From Phoronis australis (lineage: Eukaryota > Phoronida > Phoronidae), in the NCBI GenBank assembly GCA_002633005.1, contig NMRA01000674.1, forward strand, positions 1 through 64,000: a DNA stretch of 64,000 nucleotides, read 5' to 3'. Below, piece by piece: positions 58,401 to 64,000 of the stretch. Both the position numbers and the translations under genes were made by a program. The notes under the pieces are model-generated. The model was not told the DNA's origin, made no database searches, and saw nothing but the letters and a program-made list of their open reading frames with translations. The first letter of the stretch is position 1, and each line of letters begins with the position of its first letter.

Positions 58401-58583
58401 TTTTCCTTTGCACGCATTTCAAAATAGTGAATTTTTTGATTTTTTCTCGAAATTCCCTCACAGGGGAAAGTGTAGTAGACGTTGTCAGACGGTACTTTCG
58501 TCAGGAATTGTTTAAAGATGTTTGACGAACATACACGTTCCATGCCTCGTTAAACCTTATAACTGAACCGTTTTTTTATTACA
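55466..58583. other. intergenic with a CpG-rich patch
   Basis: No gene is recognised. 56415-56760 is GC- and CpG-rich relative to its surroundings and has two CACGTG E-boxes (near 56511 and 56560) and a basic open frame (56563-56757). It could be a promoter or first exon, but strand and product are unknown. Confidence 0.35.
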
Positions 58584-58587
58584 TTAA

Positions 58588-60283
58588 AGGAGAATGCCAC
58601 CCGATTTAATTAGTCTTTTTTAACGTCTTAATCGGTCTATATCCACATCGCCTCTTATACGGTCGACCTCACCTTGCCGAGAGGTGTCGCGTTAACCTAT
58701 GAGGAAGGTGAGAAGCGACGCAGCGACGTCAGGGGTACGTCTCCAGAGTGAATGCAGCTATATATATTGCGGTGCATCGGTTACAGCTTGTCCGAACTAT
58801 GAAGCTGCGAGGAAAGCGAGTATATCGTTTTTTCGACTTCCTCAAGAGTCCGAAATGCTTAGGAAGTGACTCACGGTAGTGAAGAATGAAACGTATACTG
58901 TTTATAGCAAGTATGGGGACGTGAAACATCTCCGTGTATGTGGCCGGCATTTCGTCGACAGTGATTTCTCTGAAGAATTCCGGCTTACAAAAGAACTAAC
59001 CATACGGTCCGTTGCCTGTGCATGTTCACGACGCCGCTCTAGTATTGCTTGATCAGTATCAGTATATTCGGGTTCGAACTGATAGCGTGTGATACCTAAC
59101 GATCCGTCTGTGAAGTCCGTCGGATGAGCTTTTGGCTAAGTCGGGATTGCCCCGGCGAGTTGCAACGTAGACGTTTATTATTCAGCGTTCTGTTTCAAAA
59201 TGAGTTATTCTCAGCCTGAAATGATCCTAACCAATGCAGCTTATATGAAACTGATACAAAGTCTGTCTCATTAGATACAATTTGTGATGCCTTGGAGTGC
59301 CCATGAGCGCAAATGTTTTGAGAAGCCAGCAAACAATAAACCACTGCGTTACCGGCTTTTGATGCCGGCAACAAAGAGTAGGCCTAATTGACCGGGCACC
59401 GAGGCCGTGTGAGTGCATGCTACTAGTCAATTTGCTGACGGAAAGCTGTTGTGAAACAGTTACTCGATTTTACATGCTATTGTCACATGTTAGGAGAATC
59501 TTTGTTTGAAATACAAATACATTATTCAAATCATTGTTACTGGACAACCTTTGTCCTGACGGTCTGTGGCCAAGGGGAACCCAACTTCGCGGCCCCCGAC
59601 AAGTAAGTAGATTTTCAGTTCCGTCACGGGCTAATTCTCATAAATAATTACGTGCGCGTTATTTCTTTGGCTCACTATTGTAGTCTTTTCGTGACCGGAG
59701 GTTTAGTTTCCAACTCAAGCTGGTTTTGGTGCCAGTCCCGGCGGCACCGGCCGACGGGCCTGATCGGGTTCCGAGCCACTGGCCAATAACAAGCGTTTTT
59801 GTTGTGAGTTTAGAACTCAAAAAAACACAAGTATAAACAACACAGATCTAGGTTCTCCTGTCTGTATTTAACGGAAGAATACTTCGAATTTATCTTCGAA
59901 CAGACTCCAAACTCCAGCCACGGACCTTGGTAAATTGGCCAGCCGAACTTCGTAGACTACGTTGTGTCCAAATATCAGTAAATCCGTAACAGCGAAATAA
60001 AACAACACGTTTTTATAAAAACTCGGTTTATTTTTAAGGTTTTACATCGAAGTTTGATGATTTATTGGTGTTAAACGATGACTTCAAGCGATAAGCTAAC
60101 ACCACTAACCCGTGTTGTGAACTGCTGAACAGACTGCGTGTGAAACCAATTACGTCATTGGATAATTTGAACACCTCCGTGTGCGTCAGGTGTCAGGTAA
60201 CGCAACCGAACCTGCCGTTATGGAGTAGAACTACTCGATCTAAATTGATACAAAATAGGTTGTTTTTTGGGTGGCATTCTCGT
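58588..60283. mobile_element. TTAA-target element, copy 2
   Basis: AGGAGAATGCCACCC at the left and, inverted, ACGAGAATGCCACCC at the right, bordered by TTAA (58584-58587, 60284-60287). It is collinear with 1716-3371 over its whole length, including the THAP-like fragment and the opposed P2RX7-like start. About 1.7 kb, without an intact gene. Confidence 0.85.
58745..58990 (+). pseudogene. THAP-type zinc-finger fragment
   Basis: In one frame with a single stop the reading is CSYIYCGAS ... FFRLPQESEMLRK ... LRVCGRHFVDSDFSEEFRLT. This is the order of the C2CH THAP domain: paired Cys at the start, F-x-(L/F)P, a helix, then V-C-x-x-H-F and a closing basic strand. THAP domains bind DNA and are found in P-element-type transposases and genes derived from them. 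The source transposase is not present, so this is a captured or deleted fragment. Confidence 0.6.
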
Positions 60284-60459
60284 TTAAAATGTAACAGCAT
60301 CACTTCTTTCCAATGTTCCAACTTCTTAATAGTAAACCTATAAAATTATATTGATTCAAAATCCTTGATGATAACAGAATCTTTTAATGTGCACAAAGTA
60401 ATACTCAGATGTTCGTGATAACGTGACTGCATTTTTTTCTAAAAAAATCTTGATTTTTC

Positions 60460-60976
60460 ACTGAGATCGCCATAATTTCCACAAACACATTTTTTCAATT
60501 TCTTTAATCCATTAGCTACAAACGTGAGTCTGAGATTTTCTTTAAAGGTCATTTAGCCGGAGACCTCTATTGTCAAAAATGAAGACGTCGCTTTTCCTGA
60601 CTTGATTTATCAGCTTACTTGCCCTCCTAACGAATGTATTCGTTCTAATACTGATAGTTCAAGATATGTTGGCTAGACAACTTGTACTTTATCTCGCCGG
60701 TTATCTATGCATCTACAAAATGGTTCCATTAAAGATCACTTTCGAACACTAGACGAAAACAAAATGTCCCGTTCTGACATTGTTGACAATACCATCGTTA
60801 GGTATTTCGAACTGGATATCTTTCGTCTGAAAATTCTCGAAGCTTTAATAATAAAAACCGAAACTCCTGGCATAAATTCCCAAGATACTGGGTTCCATCG
60901 TATCTTGTTGTTATATAAATTATGTCCATATTTTGTGATACCTATGCATTTCATTTATTTTTACAACATTTTATAG
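60460..60976 (+). pseudogene. Penelope-like element, GIY-YIG endonuclease end
   Basis: The frame from about 60575 reads LIYQLTCPPNECI, then SSRYVG followed by a stop and TTCTLSRRLSMHLQNGSIKDHF, then SDIVDNT and LKILEALIIKTETPGINSQD, ending at 60976. This is the (V/I)Y-x(n)-C ... Y(I/V)G-x-T-x3-L-x-R-R-x3-H arrangement of the GIY-YIG domain at the C-terminus of Penelope-like retroelements. The reverse transcriptase is absent (5' truncated) and an in-frame stop lies in the YVG box. It ends only about 160 bp upstream of the death-domain gene. Confidence 0.7.
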
Positions 60977-61135
60977 TAGCTTAGTTCCCATGACAGTTTC
61001 TTCTGAAATTGCGCTACCTTATATTCGTGTTTAAAGTCATTGTTCTTGTTTCATGTATCATACACGATAGCGTTTATAATTTTATACGTTACGTTGTGTA
61101 AAACGCACGTTGTAAGTCACACAATCTAACTGAAG

Positions 61136-61837
61136 ATGGGTGCTGCAACTTCTATTTCAATACATTTTGTTTTATGCGCAGTTTTTAGCATTGTACTTTC
61201 GAGAGCTACGATCGATATAAATTTTCATGAGTTCCAAATGGTAGCTGATCACCTCAGTAGAAGTGAATGTCGAAAGCTTTCTGAAGCTCTCCATATGACT
61301 CATTTTCAGTTAGACCACAAGCTTACAGGCGACAAGGAACCTAAGAAACCATGTATAAAGCTTTTGCTTCACTGGAACTCTCATGAAGGAATAGGGAAGA
61401 CATTCCTGGATCTAGCACTGAGACTGAGAGAAATTGGGCGTGGTGATATTGCTGATAAGCTGTCCAAAACCATCTACCACGAGGAAACCGAAGCCTTGAA
61501 TAGGGATTTTTTGAGCGACCCTTTTAAGGATGCAATCGACACTGATTCTCCAATACTGATAGAAGCTCCGACTTCATTTGTCGCTCATATTCCATCAAAT
61601 GAGTTTGGAGATAGGATTGATGAAAAAGACGGCAGATGGACAAATGCGGAAATATGGGCTCTTGCGATGGGCGCTTTGTGTTTGTTACAGATAGCCGCGT
61701 TCGTCTTTGTGATAAGTTATCCCAAATACTTATGCAAAAAAATCCATTGCTGTAAAGAAATGCAGACGTATTTCAAGGTTCATTTGCAGGGCAAGCCAAA
61801 AAGACGAGTTGGAGAAGAGAACTTACAGCTTGTCTAA
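61136..61837 (+). CDS. signal peptide, death domain, single-span membrane protein (TMDD1-like)
   Basis: A complete single-exon frame of 233 residues from ATG (GAAGATGG) to TAA. Residues 1-23 form a hydrophobic signal sequence. Residues about 30-113 fit a death domain, with the six-helix pattern and the diagnostic LLLHWNSHEGIGKTFLDLAL and LREIGRGDIADKL segments. A linker follows, then one membrane helix (WALAMGALCLLQIAAFVFVI, 174-193) and a short basic, Cys-rich tail. The predicted topology puts the death domain outside the cytosol, which is unlike classical death receptors but resembles the vertebrate transmembrane and death domain protein TMDD1. The function of that family is poorly known. 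Orthology is a suggestion from architecture. Confidence 0.75.
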   Translation: MGAATSISIHFVLCAVFSIVLSRATIDINFHEFQMVADHLSRSECRKLSEALHMTHFQLDHKLTGDKEPKKPCIKLLLHWNSHEGIGKTFLDLALRLREIGRGDIADKLSKTIYHEETEALNRDFLSDPFKDAIDTDSPILIEAPTSFVAHIPSNEFGDRIDEKDGRWTNAEIWALAMGALCLLQIAAFVFVISYPKYLCKKIHCCKEMQTYFKVHLQGKPKRRVGEENLQLV

Positions 61838-61856
61838 AAATTGGCAACCTCAGTGA

Positions 61857-61862
61857 AATAAA
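61857..61862 (+). terminator. polyadenylation signal of the death-domain gene
   Basis: AATAAA begins 19 bases after the last base of the stop codon, giving a very short 3'UTR of about 40 bases if used. Confidence 0.55.
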
Positions 61863-63510
61863 GAAAACAACATGGGCACAAAATGAAACATCTCGATTTT
61901 TATTTGTAAATTGATCAAAATAAGAAATTGTTAAGAAACGACATCTGTCGGCATGAAAAGAAAGCAGACTAGTGCTATGAAATCATTTCTTATCAAGGAG
62001 ACTGAGCATGCAAGAAGTTTTCAAAATGAACATTCAACGACCTAGTGCCTAAAAGAACAACCCCACTTCAGAATGGAAAGATGGCGCCTTGTAAACAAGA
62101 AACCGCTCATGTATCGTGAAATCTCGAATTTCCCAATGACTCATAACCATATAATATAAGCATTGTGTGACGTCATTTGCGATCGAGGAACAGATAAACT
62201 CAAGCGCCTGTGATCTGGACCCCGAATCTCCGAACTCGAGCTCTAAAGTACAAAATGACACTAAGTGTCTTCGATTTTGTGCCCAAGTACATTGTGATTT
62301 ACGTATTGTCTAATCCAAGTTCGCAATTGATGACTCCAAAATTATAACTACACGTTTGTGAGTTGAACTTGCACTCCAAAAGCACAGACATCTTTGTTCA
62401 CGATTGCCAGTACATGCTTTTTGAGGACCTTAATCCGTTCGACAAACAGTGTGCACAAACGGTTATCAACATCATAGGCTACTTCTGACAATTACTCTGA
62501 CAGACACAGCGAACGTCGTTTCATCAACTTCTACTTCATCAATAAAGTATAACAATCTTCAAAAGAACTACTATTCTTAGAATTATTTGGGACAACTAAC
62601 GTGTTTTTTTACAGCTAGAAACAATTGGCGATATTGCTTTTGTGTAAGTTAGCCCTCAAGTTCTTCTTTCCTTCGATTCCAGTACAAGCCCGTAGAAGGC
62701 AAAAATTATTGGGGGACACAAACCAATTCGACTTCGCCAACCTACCTCCTTCCTATCACCCCCCCTCCCCCTTCTCTGGATGTCATCATATTTGTACCGA
62801 CCCCTTGCGTCCGCCATAGGTGGGTTGAGCGGTAATATCTGAGGTGCAGCCATCAGTATTTGAGTAACCGTGAACCAACAAAGTTTCACGGAGAGTATAA
62901 GAATGGGCTTACGGCCAGCATACTGACGGGTAGCTGGAATCCAACAGTGGATTCGATCAACCAGAGCTAGTCGCTGGTCAGCTCAGCTATGATTCACTTA
63001 AGGCAGTTTAGCTCGTACCCATTCCTCTGAGCTGGCTCTAAGGCCAAGATTCGTTTTATTATGATCAAGTTTCAGGAAAACTTCATTTTATCATGGCCAT
63101 TCTTTGAAGGAATTTTTTGGAAAGGTGAAGTCCCGAGGTCCCTGGTATTTTGCCTTTGTGGCCGTTTCAAAATCCCTTGATAAAACACAGCCGGTAGTCC
63201 AGTTTCTTGTGACTGGGGGAAATGATACAGAGTGTGTCCCAAAAATGTTTCCATTTCAACGCCTGGAGTTCAAATTCAGCTCCCGTGGATAACTGAGATT
63301 CTGCGCAGGCCCACTGCATGCACGGTTACACCTTATTTTTATCGTGGGTGCGTCAGTCATGACGTGCTCCGTGTGTAGTATGCACAGGAATGGAAAGCAA
63401 ATGATTCAGTTATGAAGAAAATTCATTGCGCAATACTATTGGAAACTAACAACATTAAGGAAGTGCAAAGAGAACATTTCCAAGTTGATGAGCGATGAGT
63501 TTAACTTCAT
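61863..63510. other. intergenic, nothing recognised
   Basis: No gene, RNA or mobile-element end could be supported. Short open frames overlap on both strands without family features. Confidence 0.45.
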
Positions 63511-63514
63511 CTAT

Positions 63515-63823
63515 TTAAATACTTAAACTTCTTTTTCGATCTACAGTTTGTGAAATTAAACCGACTAATCTATTTCCTAAGTCAATAAACAATTTATTGT
63601 AATTTGAATTGTGAAATAATTTTAGGACACTTTGTAGAGCTGTCCGACATTCATTAATATCTTTGATATTTATTTCAGATAGAAAAATCAAATCGTTTAG
63701 TGTACTTTTATATTTGGAGATCTGACGATAGATCGAATTTTCCCAATATTGGCCTGCAACTAAGTTCGTTGAAGCATTGTCATTTTTTACAAGATTAGCT
63801 TCTAATTGTAAAAAAATCCTCTG
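63515..63823 (-). CDS. ATG-less open frame, possible exon
   Basis: The - strand is open for 102 codons from an acceptor-like GACAG near 63821 to a TAA at 63515-63517. The peptide has balanced composition (QLEANLVKNDNASTNLVAGQ ... ALQSVLKLFHNSNYNKLFID) and looks helical, and the DNA is AT-rich. I recognise no family. It could be the last exon of a leftward gene that enters from beyond the window. Confidence 0.3.
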   Translation of the reverse strand, partial: QRIFLQLEANLVKNDNASTNLVAGQYWENSIYRQISKYKSTLNDLIFLSEINIKDINECRTALQSVLKLFHNSNYNKLFIDLGNRLVGLISQTVDRKRSLSI

Positions 63824-64000
63824 TCAATCACCCCATTTTCGTAGATACATAAACATGTAATTCAGAGACTAACAATCGATAAATCCATGAGCAATGCGTT
63901 TACCTTGATTTAATGACTTAGTTAATTCCTTTTTGATCGCCTGTTAGTGCATTTAAACGACAAATCTTGTACAGAAGTCAAAAAGCAATGAATTTATTGT

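Overview
This is animal (metazoan) nuclear DNA, probably from a marine invertebrate. The evidence is split protein-coding genes with GT-AG introns, long AT-rich intergenic and intronic DNA, sequencing gaps, and a very dense, nested load of DNA transposons and retrotransposon fossils. The repeat types seen (Penelope-like, THAP and P2RX7-like gene fragments, a NHEEADT-type transposon gene, long trinucleotide satellites) would suit a cephalochordate, hemichordate or similar lineage, but the sequence alone does not settle the species. Nothing prokaryotic is present.

Genes I can support. (1) Two exons of a mitochondrial small-subunit ribosomal protein bS34m/MRPS34-like gene, + strand, 9.88-10.06 and 13.20-13.53 kb, with polyadenylation signals to 14.5 kb; its first exon was not found. 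(2) A complete ARL4-family small GTPase on the - strand with an intronless coding exon at 31.83-32.42 kb, a predicted 5'UTR intron and a TATA/GC-box promoter at 33.34 kb. (3) A second, divergent TATA/Inr promoter on the + strand at 33.59 kb whose product is not visible. (4) A single-exon membrane protein at 61.14-61.84 kb with signal peptide, death domain and one membrane span (TMDD1-like). Unassigned open frames at 45.84 and 63.5-63.8 kb may be exons.

Layout. 0-9.7 kb is a mosaic: a MULE-like foldback element, three tandem paralogous copies of a small exon plus 3' flank, two unrelated TTAA-target transposons lying in the homologous TTAA of two of those copies, and an inverted duplication whose right arm carries a hAT-type MITE. 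10-13.1 kb (the MRPS34 intron) and 17.8-19 kb hold arrays of a repeat that places CTCF-like core motifs about every 150 bp in an A-C-B trimer of about 450 bp. 20.2-21.3 kb is a trinucleotide satellite with a 387-base gap. 21.3-31.7 kb is quiet DNA with no recognisable gene.

34.4-45.4 kb is the most structured part. I read it as one large DNA transposon (35,461-45,371) with long inverted termini built from a tandem repeat, a TTAT target duplication and a decayed FGKTAQFW/NHEEADT-type gene. Its left arm was hit by a 5'-truncated LINE fragment, which was in turn hit by a gypsy LTR retrotransposon and a hAT MITE. Its gene was hit by a TTAA element carrying a P2RX7-like zinc domain. 46-64 kb contains further TIR elements (49.7-51.2, 53.6-54.9, 58.6-60.3 kb), a Penelope-like GIY-YIG fragment (60.5-61.0 kb) next to the death-domain gene, and a 308-bp duplication flanking a single N that is very probably an assembly artefact.
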